DNA of 64,000 nt from Pseudomonas tolaasii NCPPB 2192 (GCF_002813445.1 NZ_PHHD01000001.1:6386001-6450000), one strand, 5' to 3'; positions 1 through 9,120 are shown, numbered from the stretch's first letter. Translations and numbers: made by a program. The notes: generated by a model not told the origin, from the letters alone.

Positions 1-1160
1 AGTTTCTTGATGCGGGCATCGAGAACGGCCTGGGCATCCGGCAGGCGGACTTCAGCGACTTTCTGACCGGTTACACGCTCGATCACTTGCAGCATGCGGC
101 GCTCGCGTGGCGTCACCAGCAGCAGGGCACGGCCTTCGCGACCGGCACGGCCAGTACGGCCGATACGGTGAACGTAGGATTCCGGGTCGTACGGCATGTC
201 AACGTTGAACACGTGGGTGATACGTGGAACGTCAAGGCCACGGGCAGCAACGTCGGTCGCCACAACGATGTCCAGACGGCCATCCTTGAGGGAGTCGATC
301 ACGCGCTCACGCTGGTTCTGGGCGATGTCACCGTTCAGCGCAGCGGCTTTGTAGCCTTTGGCTTCCAGGGCGCTGGCCAGGTCCAGGGTCGCTTGCTTGG
401 TGCGCACGAACATGATCAGGGCGTCGAAGTCTTCGACTTCCAGCAAGCTCAATACAGCCGAGGTCTTCTGGTCAGCGTGAACCAACAGGTGAGCCTGTTC
501 GATCGCGGTAACGGTCTGGGTCTTGGTCTGGATCTTCACGTGTTCCGGGTCACGCAGGTGACGCTCGGCAATGGCACGGATCGACTGTGGCAGTGTGGCC
601 GAGAACAGTACGGTCTGACGGGTCGGTGGCAGCGCCTTGAAGATGACTTCCAGGTCATCCATGAAGCCCAGCTTCAACATTTCGTCAGCTTCGTCGAGAA
701 CCAGGTGGTTCACGGTCGACAGCACTTTTTCGTCGCGACGCAGGTGGTCGCACAGACGGCCCGGGGTGGCGACAACGATTTGTGCGCCATTACGGATTGC
801 TTTGAGTTGTGGGCCCATAGGCGCGCCGCCGTAAACGGCCACAACGGTTACGCCCGGCATTTGCTTGGCGTAGGTTTCGAAAGCGGTTGCTACTTGCAGC
901 GCCAACTCACGGGTTGGCGCCAGGATCAGGGCTTGCGGTTCGCGCTTGGCAGGATCGATGCACTGCAGGATAGGCAAAGCGAACGCGGCAGTTTTGCCGG
1001 TACCGGTTTGCGCCTGGCCAATCATGTCCTTGCCGGCCATGATGATCGGGATCGACTGCTGCTGAATCGCCGAAGGCTCTTCGTAGCCAGTCGCTGCGAC
1101 GGCTGCAAGAATATTCGGGTTCAGATTAAAAGCGGCGAAGCCGCCGGTTTCCTGGGTCAT
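1..1160 (-). CDS. deaD: DEAD-box ATP-dependent RNA helicase, DeaD/CsdA type (3' end beyond window)
   Basis: RNA helicase that unwinds structured RNA in ribosome assembly and mRNA decay, especially in the cold. About 386 N-terminal residues are visible; the C-terminal RNA-binding part lies left of the window. In order one can read the Q motif, Walker A (AQTGTGKT), PTRELA, TPGRL, the DEAD box (VLDEADEML), the SAT motif, and the second RecA lobe ending in HRIGRTGRAGR. The start is the ATG whose complement occupies 1158-1160, giving MTQETGGFAAF. It diverges from the crotonase gene across a 423-bp gap that probably holds a long 5' leader. The family call is sure. DeaD rather than RhlE or another paralogue is inferred from motif wording and context. 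Confidence 0.93.
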   Translation of the reverse strand, partial: MTQETGGFAAFNLNPNILAAVAATGYEEPSAIQQQSIPIIMAGKDMIGQAQTGTGKTAAFALPILQCIDPAKREPQALILAPTRELALQVATAFETYAKQMPGVTVVAVYGGAPMGPQLKAIRNGAQIVVATPGRLCDHLRRDEKVLSTVNHLVLDEADEMLKLGFMDDLEVIFKALPPTRQTVLFSATLPQSIRAIAERHLRDPEHVKIQTKTQTVTAIEQAHLLVHADQKTSAVLSLLEVEDFDALIMFVRTKQATLDLASALEAKGYKAAALNGDIAQNQRERVIDSLKDGRLDIVVATDVAARGLDVPRITHVFNVDMPYDPESYVHRIGRTGRAGREGRALLLVTPRERRMLQVIERVTGQKVAEVRLPDAQAVLDARIKK

Positions 1161-1583
1161 GGGTCTGCCTCTAAGTGCATCCGCAAAGACCCATGCTCCA
1201 AAGCTGCGCATGCCGTGTTGAGACTCAAGAGTCGCCCTGGCTGCTTTGTCGGCGGGGATTTGCGAAAACGAATGAATGAAAAAAGATTCGTCAAGGAAGA
1301 GTCCGCTGTGCGGACGCGCAGCCGAAGCTGGCTTCGGGGAATTGCGCTACCTAAACGCGGCCCGGTTAAAGGCCGGCGCGCACTATACCGGAAATACCTG
1401 AAAAAGGGAGCTTTTTTTATCGGAAACCGCCGATAAACCGCGCTGCGTCACCGCCTTTGCAGAGAACGCCGGCAAGGTCTATTTTTCAAAGGCCCGGCCC
1501 TGCGGGTCATCACGCTTAAACGTTTCACCCGCTGACCGATACCTTTGGTCCGAAAACCCTGATCCAGCCCGAGAGCCCACCTG
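1161..1583. promoter_or_regulatory. 423-bp divergent intergenic region; candidate deaD promoter and long 5' leader
   Basis: No credible gene is seen here. On the minus strand a TATAGT -10-like hexamer lies at 1382-1387, without a convincing -35 box. It would put the helicase transcript start near 1375 and leave a leader of about 215 nt. Inside that leader, near 1320-1340, is a hairpin (CCGAAG-CCAG-CTTCGG). Long structured leaders are known for cold-shock helicase mRNAs; applying that here is inference. Confidence 0.35.
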
Positions 1584-2375
1584 ATGAATCAAGCCAGTAG
1601 CAGTCGCGTCAGCCGTGAATTGCAAGGCCATGTCCTGCTGTTGGGCCTGGACCGGGTTGCCAAACGCAACGCCTTCGACCTGGATTTGCTCAATGAACTG
1701 AGCCTGGCTTATGGCGAATTTGATCGAAATGACGATGCGCGGGTCGCCGTGGTGTTTGCCCATGGCGACCACTTCACCGCCGGGCTGGACCTGGCCAGCG
1801 TCAGCGGCGTGATGGCCGGAGGATGGCAACCGCCGTTGGGCGGTTGCGACCCTTGGGGCGTGTTCGCCGGCCCCAGGGTCAACAAACCGGTGATCGTCGC
1901 CGCACAGGGTTACTGCCTGACCATCGGCATCGAGCTGATGCTGGCAGCCGATATCAACCTCTGCGCCAGCAACACCCGCTTCGCGCAGATGGAAGTGCAG
2001 CGTGGGATCTTTCCGTTTGGCGGCGCGACATTACGCTTTCATCAAATAGCCGGCTGGGGCAATGCCATGCGCTGGCTGCTGACCGGTGACGAGTTCGACG
2101 CCCATGAAGCCCTGCGCCTGGGCCTGGTGCAGGAAGTAATGGCCAGCGAAGACTTGCTGCCCCGCGCCCTCGAGCTGGCCAACCGCATTGCGCGCCAGGC
2201 ACCGCTGGGGGTGCAGGCTACCTTGATGTCGGCGCGATTGGCGCGCATGGAAGGTGAGGCCGTCGCGGCGGCGGCGTTGCAGCCTGTCGTAGAGCAGCTG
2301 CTGGACAGTGAGGATGCCAAGGAAGGTGTACGGGCGATGCTCGAGAAACGGCCCGGGGTGTTCAAAGGCATATGA
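1584..2375 (+). CDS. Crotonase/enoyl-CoA hydratase family protein
   Basis: Predicted cytoplasmic acyl-CoA hydratase or isomerase of the crotonase superfamily, 263 aa, the usual length. The oxyanion-hole segment HFTAGLDL is at residues 63-70 and the second one at GYCLTIGIEL (109-118). Glu117 and Glu137 sit 20 residues apart, as do the two catalytic glutamates of mitochondrial enoyl-CoA hydratase (144 and 164), so hydratase chemistry is plausible. The start is ATG 1584. The gene stands alone, followed by a REPIN and the convergent SpeE-like gene. Substrate cannot be told from sequence. Confidence 0.88.
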   Translation: MNQASSSRVSRELQGHVLLLGLDRVAKRNAFDLDLLNELSLAYGEFDRNDDARVAVVFAHGDHFTAGLDLASVSGVMAGGWQPPLGGCDPWGVFAGPRVNKPVIVAAQGYCLTIGIELMLAADINLCASNTRFAQMEVQRGIFPFGGATLRFHQIAGWGNAMRWLLTGDEFDAHEALRLGLVQEVMASEDLLPRALELANRIARQAPLGVQATLMSARLARMEGEAVAAAALQPVVEQLLDSEDAKEGVRAMLEKRPGVFKGI

Positions 2376-2392
2376 GTCGGCTGGCAGGGCCT

Positions 2393-2465
2393 CTTCGCGG
2401 GCAAGCCCGCTCCCACCCTTGAATGTATTCACAGTTCAACTGTGGGAGCGGGCTTGCCCGCGAAG
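2393..2465. repeat. REPIN: inverted pair of REP palindromes, GGGAGCGGGCTTGCCCGCGA flavour
   Basis: Two nearly identical REP copies face each other with CTCCCAC ends inward, between two convergent genes. The arms are 2393-2416 and 2442-2465. Such elements are dispersed in Pseudomonas by RAYT transposases, and may stabilise or terminate transcripts. Confidence 0.9.
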
Positions 2466-2481
2466 GCGTCCGCCCAGACAA

Positions 2482-3237
2482 TCAAGTTGCCGGCCGAATC
2501 GCCTTGATCAGCGACTGCAACGAATAGCCCAGGCGCGGCGCCAAGGCTTCGGCACGGGCCGACAGCGCCGGCACATCCAGTTCCTGATCCAGATCGGACG
2601 GCACCAGCAGAATCACATTGCCCTCCTTCACCGGCAGCTCCCAATAATGCCGGTGGTACAACCCGCGCAACAACGCCGCGCCCAGCGGTTTGCCATCATC
2701 GGTCGCCCACTGATTGATCACCAGCCAGCCGCCGGGGTTGAGTTTTTTCTGGCAGTTTTCCAGGAAGGTCCAGGCGAGGTGCCCCACGCCAGGGCCGACA
2801 TCGGTGTACAGGTCGACGAAAATCAAGTCGGCCGACTCGGCGGTATCCAGCAATTGCAAGGCGTCGCCAATGCGAATGTACAAGCGCGGGTCGTCATCCA
2901 GCCCGAGGTACTCAATGGCCAGGCGCGGCACGTCGGGGCGCAGTTCGATGGCCTCGACGTCTTCCAGCGACAGAAACTTGAGACATGCCTGGGTCAACGT
3001 GCCGGCGCCCAACCCCAAAAACAGCGCGCTTTCCGCCTGTTCATGGCACAGCGCGCCAATCAGCATGGCACGGGTGTAGTCGTATTCCAGCCAGCTCGGG
3101 TCGGCGGTGAAGACGCAACTTTGCTCGATGGCGTCGCCAAATTCGAGAAAACGGTAATCGGCCACTTCGAGCACACGGATCATGCCGAAGTCATCGTGGA
3201 CCTCGGCCAGCAGGCGCTCGACACGCTCTTCGGTCAT
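2482..3237 (-). CDS. SpeE-like spermidine synthase-fold protein
   Basis: A 251-aa protein with the Rossmann fold of polyamine aminopropyltransferases and methyltransferases. The nucleotide/SAM-type loop LFLGLGAGTLTQ is followed by the acidic IELRP segment and VDLYTD. The amine-site residues of true spermidine synthases are not recognisable, so the real substrate may differ. A longer reading frame extends to 3342, but ATG 3237 is preferred: AGGAG lies six bases upstream and the protein then begins MTEERVERLL. It diverges from the class II DAHP synthase gene with a 121-bp gap. The fold is well supported; the function is open. Confidence 0.78.
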   Translation of the reverse strand: MTEERVERLLAEVHDDFGMIRVLEVADYRFLEFGDAIEQSCVFTADPSWLEYDYTRAMLIGALCHEQAESALFLGLGAGTLTQACLKFLSLEDVEAIELRPDVPRLAIEYLGLDDDPRLYIRIGDALQLLDTAESADLIFVDLYTDVGPGVGHLAWTFLENCQKKLNPGGWLVINQWATDDGKPLGAALLRGLYHRHYWELPVKEGNVILLVPSDLDQELDVPALSARAEALAPRLGYSLQSLIKAIRPAT

Positions 3238-3358
3238 CAGTACTCCTAAACGGTTCGGCGCAAGGCAAAGGCGCGATTGTCGGCCAAGCGGCGGCAACAG
3301 GTCACGCACTAATTGCTGATAACATTGGCGCCCTACCGTCAATCAACCTATCGAGTTC

Positions 3359-4708
3359 ATGATGAGCCAACCCTGGAGCCCCGACAGCTGGCGCGCCCTG
3401 CCAATCCAGCAACAACCCCGGTACCCGGACGCTGCGCACTTGCTGCAAGTGGAGCAGAACCTGGCCAGCTACCCGCCACTGGTGTTTGCCGGGGAAGCCC
3501 GCGAGTTGCGCCGTCAGTTCGCCGAAGTGACCCAGGGCCGCGCCTTCCTGCTGCAGGGCGGCGACTGCGCCGAAAGCTTCGCCGAGTTCTCCGCCGCGAA
3601 AATCCGCGACACCTTTAAGGTGCTGCTGCAAATGGCCATCGTGATGACCTTCGCCGCCGGCTGCCCGGTGGTGAAAGTCGGACGCATGGCGGGCCAGTTC
3701 GCCAAGCCGCGCTCGGCCAATGATGAAACGATCGACGGCATCACCCTGCCCGCCTACCGGGGCGATATCGTCAACGGTATCGGCTTCGACGAAAAAAGCC
3801 GCGTGCCGGACCCGGACCGTTTGCTGCAGTCCTACCACCAGTCCACCGCCACCCTCAACCTGCTGCGCGCCTTTGCCCAGGGCGGTTTCGCCGACCTGCA
3901 CCAGGTGCACAAGTGGAACCTGGACTTCATCGCCAACTCTGCCCTGGCCGAAAAGTACAGCCAACTGGCCGACCGCATCGACGAAACCCTGGCGTTCATG
4001 CGCGCCTGCGGCATGGACGACTCGCCGCAACTGCGCGAAACCAGCTTTTTTACCGCCCACGAAGCTCTGCTGTTGAACTACGAACAAGCCTTCGTGCGCC
4101 GCGACAGCCTGACCAACGACTACTACGACTGCTCGGCCCACATGCTCTGGATCGGCGACCGCACCCGTCAACTCGACGGCGCCCATGTGGAATTCCTGCG
4201 CGGGGTGAACAACCCGATCGGCGTGAAAGTCGGCCCGAGCATGAACCCCGAGGACCTGATCCGCCTGATCGACATTCTCAACCCGGACAACGACCCCGGC
4301 CGCCTCAACCTGATCGCGCGCATGGGCGCGGGGAAAGTCGGCGACCACTTGCCCGGCCTGATCCGCGCGGTGCAGCGCGAAGGCAAGCAGGTGCTGTGGA
4401 GTTCCGACCCGATGCACGGCAACACCATCAAGGCCAGCAGCGGTTACAAGACCCGCGACTTTGCGCAGATTCTTGGCGAGGTGAAAGACTTCTTCCAGGT
4501 GCATCAGGCCGAAGGCAGCTATGCCGGCGGGATTCATATCGAGATGACCGGGCAGAATGTCACCGAGTGCATCGGCGGCGCGCGGCCCATTACTGAAGAC
4601 GGTTTGTCGGACCGTTATCACACTCACTGCGACCCGCGGATGAATGCCGATCAGTCGCTGGAGCTGGCGTTTCTGATTGCCGAGACGTTGAAACAGGTCA
4701 AACGTTGA
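3359..4708 (+). CDS. 3-deoxy-7-phosphoheptulonate synthase, class II
   Basis: First enzyme of the shikimate pathway: condenses phosphoenolpyruvate and erythrose 4-phosphate to DAHP, in the cytoplasm. At 449 aa it matches the plant-like type II family. Diagnostic segments are LLQGGDCAESF (metal-binding cysteine), KVGRMAGQFAKPRS, WIGDRTRQLDGAH, GVKVGPSM and WSSDPMHGNT. Long Pseudomonas type II enzymes of this size are known to be tryptophan-sensitive; that is inferred here. The start may be ATG 3359 or the adjacent ATG 3362. A class I isoenzyme lies at 18673, so the strain has two unrelated DAHP synthases within 16 kb. Confidence 0.95.
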   Translation: MMSQPWSPDSWRALPIQQQPRYPDAAHLLQVEQNLASYPPLVFAGEARELRRQFAEVTQGRAFLLQGGDCAESFAEFSAAKIRDTFKVLLQMAIVMTFAAGCPVVKVGRMAGQFAKPRSANDETIDGITLPAYRGDIVNGIGFDEKSRVPDPDRLLQSYHQSTATLNLLRAFAQGGFADLHQVHKWNLDFIANSALAEKYSQLADRIDETLAFMRACGMDDSPQLRETSFFTAHEALLLNYEQAFVRRDSLTNDYYDCSAHMLWIGDRTRQLDGAHVEFLRGVNNPIGVKVGPSMNPEDLIRLIDILNPDNDPGRLNLIARMGAGKVGDHLPGLIRAVQREGKQVLWSSDPMHGNTIKASSGYKTRDFAQILGEVKDFFQVHQAEGSYAGGIHIEMTGQNVTECIGGARPITEDGLSDRYHTHCDPRMNADQSLELAFLIAETLKQVKR

Positions 4709-4732
4709 GACCCTAGTCGCCAGGGCTGACGC

Positions 4733-4801
4733 CATCGCGGGCAAGCCCGACTCCCACATTGAAAATGCATTCCTCTGTGGGAGTCGGGCTTGCCCGCGAT
4801 G
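4733..4801. repeat. REPIN: inverted REP pair, GGGAGTCGGGCTTGCCCGCGAT flavour
   Basis: Two facing REP arms (4733-4756 and 4778-4801) carry the same GTCGGG variant, unlike the other REPINs in the window. It lies between the convergent DAHP synthase and YcaQ genes and ends six bases before the YcaQ stop codon. Confidence 0.9.
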
Positions 4802-4806
4802 AAGCC

Positions 4807-6039
4807 CTACAAACCAACACCGATATTTGCCATGGCCACCCTCAAACGGTCAGCACTCGGCCGCAGACAGTTGAGCTGCACCTGCTCCAACCCCAACCAG
4901 TCAGCCATCTGTCGCAAATTCAACGCCAGCGCCAGCATCCCCTCCTCATCCAGCCCCGGCTCTTCCTCGTGCACCGCGTGCACCGCCAGCCGCCCGTTGG
5001 CGCGTTCGGCGCGCAAATCCACGCGCGCGGCGATGCGTTCGTTGTGCAGGAAGGGCAACACGTAATAGCCGTACACCCGCTTGTCTTGCGGCGTGTAGAT
5101 CTCCAGGCGGTAACGGAAATCGAACAAGCGCTCGGTGCGCGCACGCTCCCAGATCAATGAATCAAAAGGCGACAACAAGGCGCTGGCGGGTACTTTGCGC
5201 GGCACTTTGGGATCGGGCAGGCAGAACGCCAGGGCTTTCCAGCCTTGAACCCGGCAGGTCAGCAATTGGCCGTCTTCGACCAGTTCAGCCAGGCGATTGC
5301 GGCTGTCGGCAGGGTCGAGACGGAAATAGTCGCGCAGGTCTTTTTCCGTGCCCACGCCCAGCGCGGTAGCGCTGTGCAGCAGCAAGCCGCGCTGGGCCTC
5401 GGCTTCGCTTAACGTCGTTTGTTGAAGGATTTCGCCCGGGATAACCCGTTCCGGCAAGTCATACAGCCGCTCAAACCCGCGCCGACCGGCGACGGTCACC
5501 AGTCCGGCGGCAAATAGCCATTCCAGCGCATGCTTTTCATCACTCCAGTCCCACCAGGGCCCGGCGCGCTCCTCGCGCGTCGACAAACTGCCAGCCCCCA
5601 ATGCGCCCTGGCGCTCGACGGTCTGCAATACCCGCTGAATCGTGGCCTGTTGCTCGCGGCCAAAACGCGCCATTTGCGAATAAATCCCCTGCCCCTGCCT
5701 GGCCCGCTCCATGCGCCACCGCATCAACGGGTACAACGCCATCGGCAGTAATGACGCCTCGTGGCCCCAGTATTCGAACAATGAACGCCGACGGCCCTGG
5801 CTCCACGCTGCGTGTTCAAGGATCAACGGCGAGTAATTGCCCAAGCGGGAAAACAGCGGCAAGTAGTGGGAGCGCACCACGGCGTTGACCGAATCGATTT
5901 GCAGCACGCCCAGGCGATCAATCAACCGGTTGAGGTGCGCAGCCTTGATCAATGCAGGCGGCTGGCGCCCGGAAAAACCCTGGGCCGCCAGCGCCATGCG
6001 TCGTGCTTGCTTAAGTGAAAAAGACAGATCGGCGGGCAT
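4807..6039 (-). CDS. YcaQ-type interstrand crosslink DNA glycosylase (winged helix, HTH_42)
   Basis: A 410-aa protein of the HTH_42 family, which removes alkylated bases and unhooks DNA interstrand crosslinks. Near the N-terminus it reads LGVLQIDSVNAVVRSH. The QID triplet is the Gln-hydrophobic-Asp catalytic motif of the E. coli YcaQ branch; the antibiotic-protection AlkZ branch has Gln-hydrophobic-Gln. The winged-helix and beta-barrel portions follow (YGYYVLPFLH near residue 330). ATG 6039 is chosen over in-frame codons up to 6144 because GGAG lies seven bases before it and the product begins MPADLSFSLKQARRM. It is a housekeeping-type copy, since no secondary-metabolite genes are nearby. Confidence 0.87.
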   Translation of the reverse strand: MPADLSFSLKQARRMALAAQGFSGRQPPALIKAAHLNRLIDRLGVLQIDSVNAVVRSHYLPLFSRLGNYSPLILEHAAWSQGRRRSLFEYWGHEASLLPMALYPLMRWRMERARQGQGIYSQMARFGREQQATIQRVLQTVERQGALGAGSLSTREERAGPWWDWSDEKHALEWLFAAGLVTVAGRRGFERLYDLPERVIPGEILQQTTLSEAEAQRGLLLHSATALGVGTEKDLRDYFRLDPADSRNRLAELVEDGQLLTCRVQGWKALAFCLPDPKVPRKVPASALLSPFDSLIWERARTERLFDFRYRLEIYTPQDKRVYGYYVLPFLHNERIAARVDLRAERANGRLAVHAVHEEEPGLDEEGMLALALNLRQMADWLGLEQVQLNCLRPSADRLRVAMANIGVGL

Positions 6040-6085
6040 GGGTTTCTCCATCAAGGGTGCGCCGACCACCCTACCCCATCGCGGC

Positions 6086-6292
6086 TCATTTTCGCAGCGG
6101 GTCTTGCCAGAAATGCAGGTGGCGCTCCTGCTCGACATCACCACGGTTGAGTCCGATATCCTTGAGCGCCTCGTCGCTCAGACTCGCCAGCAATTGACGC
6201 TCATGATGCAGCGTCTGCCAACGCGCCAGCGTGTGAAACAGCCCGGAAAACGGACGTTTCGTCATCAACACAAAACCTTTCTGACCTTTCAT
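6086..6292 (-). CDS. DUF1127 small basic protein
   Basis: A 68-aa cytoplasmic protein whose C-terminal half carries the DUF1127 pattern LLASLSDEALKDIGLNRGDV. Small DUF1127 proteins in other bacteria affect phosphate, RNA or stress physiology; the role here is unknown. ATG 6292 has GGAGG eight bases upstream; ATG 6265 is a possible shorter start. It diverges from a LysR gene 96 bp away, which suggests the regulator acts on it. The gene overlaps nothing. Confidence 0.8.
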   Translation of the reverse strand: MKGQKGFVLMTKRPFSGLFHTLARWQTLHHERQLLASLSDEALKDIGLNRGDVEQERHLHFWQDPLRK

Positions 6293-6388
6293 CTTCTCGC
6301 CCTCCAGTGGGGATGACGCAAGTGTGTGCCTGGGCTTATGATCAATCCAACGAATGTTTCTTATGCAATACATCTCAGAGATTCATGA

Positions 6389-7243
6389 ATGTCAGGCTAC
6401 CCCAGCATCGATACCGACGTGTTGCGCACCTTTGTCGCCATCGCCGACCAGGGCGGTTTTACCCGTGCCGGCGAACAGGTCAACCGCACCCAGTCGGCGG
6501 TGAGCATGCAGATGAAGCGTTTGGAAGAAGACGTGCTGCAACGCAAGCTGTTCGAGCGCGACGGTCGTCAGGTTCGCCTCACGCCCGAAGGTCAGGTGTT
6601 GCTGGGGTATGCGCGGCGCATCCTGAAACTGCACAGCGAGGTGTTCAACACCCTGCGCGAGCCGCATATGGTGGGGCTGGTGCGCATCGGCACGCCGGAT
6701 GACTACGTGATGCGCTTCCTGCCGGGCATTCTCAAACGGTTTTCCAAGGCTTACCCGCTGATTCAAATCGAGATGCACTGCGAGTCGTCGCACGTACTGA
6801 TGCAGCGCCGGGACCTGGCCTTGACCGTGATCAGCCGCGAGCCCGGCAATGAGCTCGGCGAGTTGTTGCGCACCGAGCGCATGGTGTGGGCGGCGTCGCC
6901 GTGCTTTTGTTGGGACGAGCATGAAGCCCTGCCCCTGGCGATTTCCGGCCTCGACAGCTTCTGCACCCAGTGGACCCGCGCGGCGCTGGATGCCGCTGGG
7001 CGCGACTATCGCCTGGCGTACCACAGTTCCAACGTGGCCGCGATTCAGGCCGTGGTCAGTTCAGGGTTGGCGGTGATGGTCAGCATGGAAAGCCTGGTGA
7101 CCGAAGACCTGCGCGTGCTCGGCAGCGAGGAAGGTTTTCCGCCGCTGCCGTCGATGAACCTGCGCTTGCTGCGCAACCCGGCGATGACCTCGCCGATCAC
7201 CGACTGCCTGGCGGAATACATCCTCGAAGGCTTCAGACTTTAA
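6389..7243 (+). CDS. LysR-family transcriptional regulator
   Basis: A 284-aa regulator. The N-terminal winged helix-turn-helix spans about residues 8-66 (TFVAIADQGGFTRAGEQ, TQSAVSMQMKRLEE), and a periplasmic-binding-fold effector domain follows. It is divergent from the DUF1127 gene across a 96-bp gap, the usual LysR arrangement for controlling a neighbour and itself. Its last 11 bases overlap the end of the convergent permease gene. The effector is unknown. Confidence 0.92.
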   Translation: MSGYPSIDTDVLRTFVAIADQGGFTRAGEQVNRTQSAVSMQMKRLEEDVLQRKLFERDGRQVRLTPEGQVLLGYARRILKLHSEVFNTLREPHMVGLVRIGTPDDYVMRFLPGILKRFSKAYPLIQIEMHCESSHVLMQRRDLALTVISREPGNELGELLRTERMVWAASPCFCWDEHEALPLAISGLDSFCTQWTRAALDAAGRDYRLAYHSSNVAAIQAVVSSGLAVMVSMESLVTEDLRVLGSEEGFPPLPSMNLRLLRNPAMTSPITDCLAEYILEGFRL

Positions 7244-7982
7244 AGGTCAGCATCACCGCGCACACGGCCAGAAAGCCGCAGAACAGCCCGCGCAATATAC
7301 GCTCCGGCAATGCATGGGCGACTTTCACGCCCCAACTGATGCTCAGCAGGCCACCGACAGCCAGGGGCACGCCGATTGCCCAGTCCACTTCATGGTGCCA
7401 GGCGTAGGTCACCAGCGTCACACTGGTGCTGGGCAATGCCAGCGCCAGGGAAAGCCCTTGTGCGACCACTTGTGTCGTGCCGAACAGGCTGGTCAGCACC
7501 GGCGTGGCCACCACCGCGCCACCGACACCAAACAGGCCGCCCATCGAGCCGGAAGCGGCGCCGAGCACGCCGAGCCATGGCCATGAGTAGCGCATCTCGG
7601 CAGTCGGCGGCGCATTGCGGGTAAACATGCGCAGCAGGTTGTAGGCCGCCAGTGTGAGCAGAAAGGCGATAAAACCGACGCGCATCGCCCCGGCGTCCAG
7701 GCCTACCGCCCAGATCGAGCCGAGCCAGGCAAAGCTGAAACCCATCACGCCCAACGGCAACGCGTGGCGCAGTTCGATGCGGTTGCGCTGGTGATAACGC
7801 CACAGGGCCAGCATCACGTTGGGCACCACCATGACCAGCGCCGTGCCTTGGGCAATTTGCTGATCGAGGCCGAACAACACGCCCAGCACCGGAATCGCGA
7901 TCAGCCCGCCACCAATGCCAAACAGGCCGCCCACCGTACCGAGGGCCGCGCCCAATACCAGATACATCGCTAAATCCAACAC
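7233..7982 (-). CDS. Sulfite exporter TauE/SafE family membrane permease
   Basis: About 249 aa with eight predicted membrane segments and the two internal family repeats, each with a GGLFGxGG motif (near residues 17 and 145). TauE/SafE proteins move organosulfur compounds or small anions across the inner membrane. The start is uncertain: GTG 7982 has GGAG nine bases upstream, TTG 7997 would be longer, and ATG 7967 would cut into the first membrane helix. The gene is convergent with the first LysR gene, overlapping it by 11 bp, and divergent from a second LysR gene, which may regulate it. Confidence 0.85.
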   Translation of the reverse strand: MLDLAMYLVLGAALGTVGGLFGIGGGLIAIPVLGVLFGLDQQIAQGTALVMVVPNVMLALWRYHQRNRIELRHALPLGVMGFSFAWLGSIWAVGLDAGAMRVGFIAFLLTLAAYNLLRMFTRNAPPTAEMRYSWPWLGVLGAASGSMGGLFGVGGAVVATPVLTSLFGTTQVVAQGLSLALALPSTSVTLVTYAWHHEVDWAIGVPLAVGGLLSISWGVKVAHALPERILRGLFCGFLAVCAVMLTFKV

Positions 7983-8090
7983 CGCTCGCCACTCCAAAAG
8001 CCCAGGCCTCGCATGCTACGCAGTCGCCTCTGGCGCGGAAACGCACAGCAACGCACAATGGCTATGCCAACTTCGCATAAGCGCCTGCCC

Positions 8091-9041
8091 ATGAACCCCA
8101 ATACCCTCACCGATCAACTCGGCCTGTTTCTGGATGTGCTGGAAACCGGCAGCTTCTCCGCCGCCGCCCGCCGTCATCCACTGACGCCTTCGGCGGTGGC
8201 CCGGCGTATCGATAGCCTGGAAGCCTCGGTAGGCAGCCGTTTGTTTCAGCGCAGCACCCACGCCGTGGTGCCGACGCCTGCCGGGTTGGCGTTTGCCGAG
8301 CGGGCGCGGCGAATAGTCAGTGAGTTGCAGCTGGCGCGCGCCGAAGCCGTGTCCCTCAGCCATGCGCCGGAAGGCCTGATTCGTGTCGATGCCCCAGCCG
8401 CGTTTGGTCGCCGGCATTTGGCGCCGGTAATTGCCGACTTTCTGAACGTGTACCCGGGGCTGGATGTGCACCTGCACTTGATCGACAGTTTCGTCGATAT
8501 GCAGGGCACGCACTTGGGCAAGGTCGATCTGGTGCTGCGCGCCGGGCATATTGTGGACACGCGGCTGATTGCGACACCGCTGGCCAGCATTGTACGGATC
8601 GCCTGTGCGAGCCCGGCCTACCTGAAAAGCCGTGGCACGCCCACTCATCCGAGCGAACTGAGCGAGCACGACGGCCTGGATTGGGACGGCCTGGCGCCAA
8701 CCTTCGCCTGGCGTTTCGAAATGGACGGCCGGCGCGCTACGTACCGGCCACGCCGCATCCGCATGGGTGCCAACAACGCCGAAGCGCTGCTTTCGGGTGC
8801 CCTCGCCGGGCTGGGGATTGCACATCTGCCTACCTGGCTGGCCAGCGAATACTTGGTGCGCGGCGAACTGTTGCCACTGTTTTGCGAAAACGGCCTGCCC
8901 AGCCCGGAAACCACCGGCATCTACGCGCTGCGCCTGGAACAACAGGCCAGCGCCCGCAGCCGTCTGCTTCTGGAATACTTGAAGTCACGTTTCAGCCCGG
9001 TGCCGCCATGGGATCTGGCGCTGCAAAGTGGGTTGGTCTGA
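8091..9041 (+). CDS. LysR-family transcriptional regulator
   Basis: About 316 aa with an N-terminal helix-turn-helix (FLDVLETGSFSAAARRH, SAVARRIDSLE) and an effector domain with the RVDAPAAFGRRHLAPVIADF wording typical of the group that resembles DmlR/AaeR. ATG 8091 gives the standard N-terminus, although no strong ribosome site precedes it. ATG 8058 and 8064 are in frame and possible. It diverges from the TauE-type permease and probably regulates it (inference). Confidence 0.88.
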   Translation: MNPNTLTDQLGLFLDVLETGSFSAAARRHPLTPSAVARRIDSLEASVGSRLFQRSTHAVVPTPAGLAFAERARRIVSELQLARAEAVSLSHAPEGLIRVDAPAAFGRRHLAPVIADFLNVYPGLDVHLHLIDSFVDMQGTHLGKVDLVLRAGHIVDTRLIATPLASIVRIACASPAYLKSRGTPTHPSELSEHDGLDWDGLAPTFAWRFEMDGRRATYRPRRIRMGANNAEALLSGALAGLGIAHLPTWLASEYLVRGELLPLFCENGLPSPETTGIYALRLEQQASARSRLLLEYLKSRFSPVPPWDLALQSGLV

Positions 9042-9120
9042 CCACCCGGCCAGAATTGTCTGGCGCATTAAAGATTTGCCCGCTAGATTCCAGCCCAGAC
9101 ACGTTTTTTAAGGCACCGCC

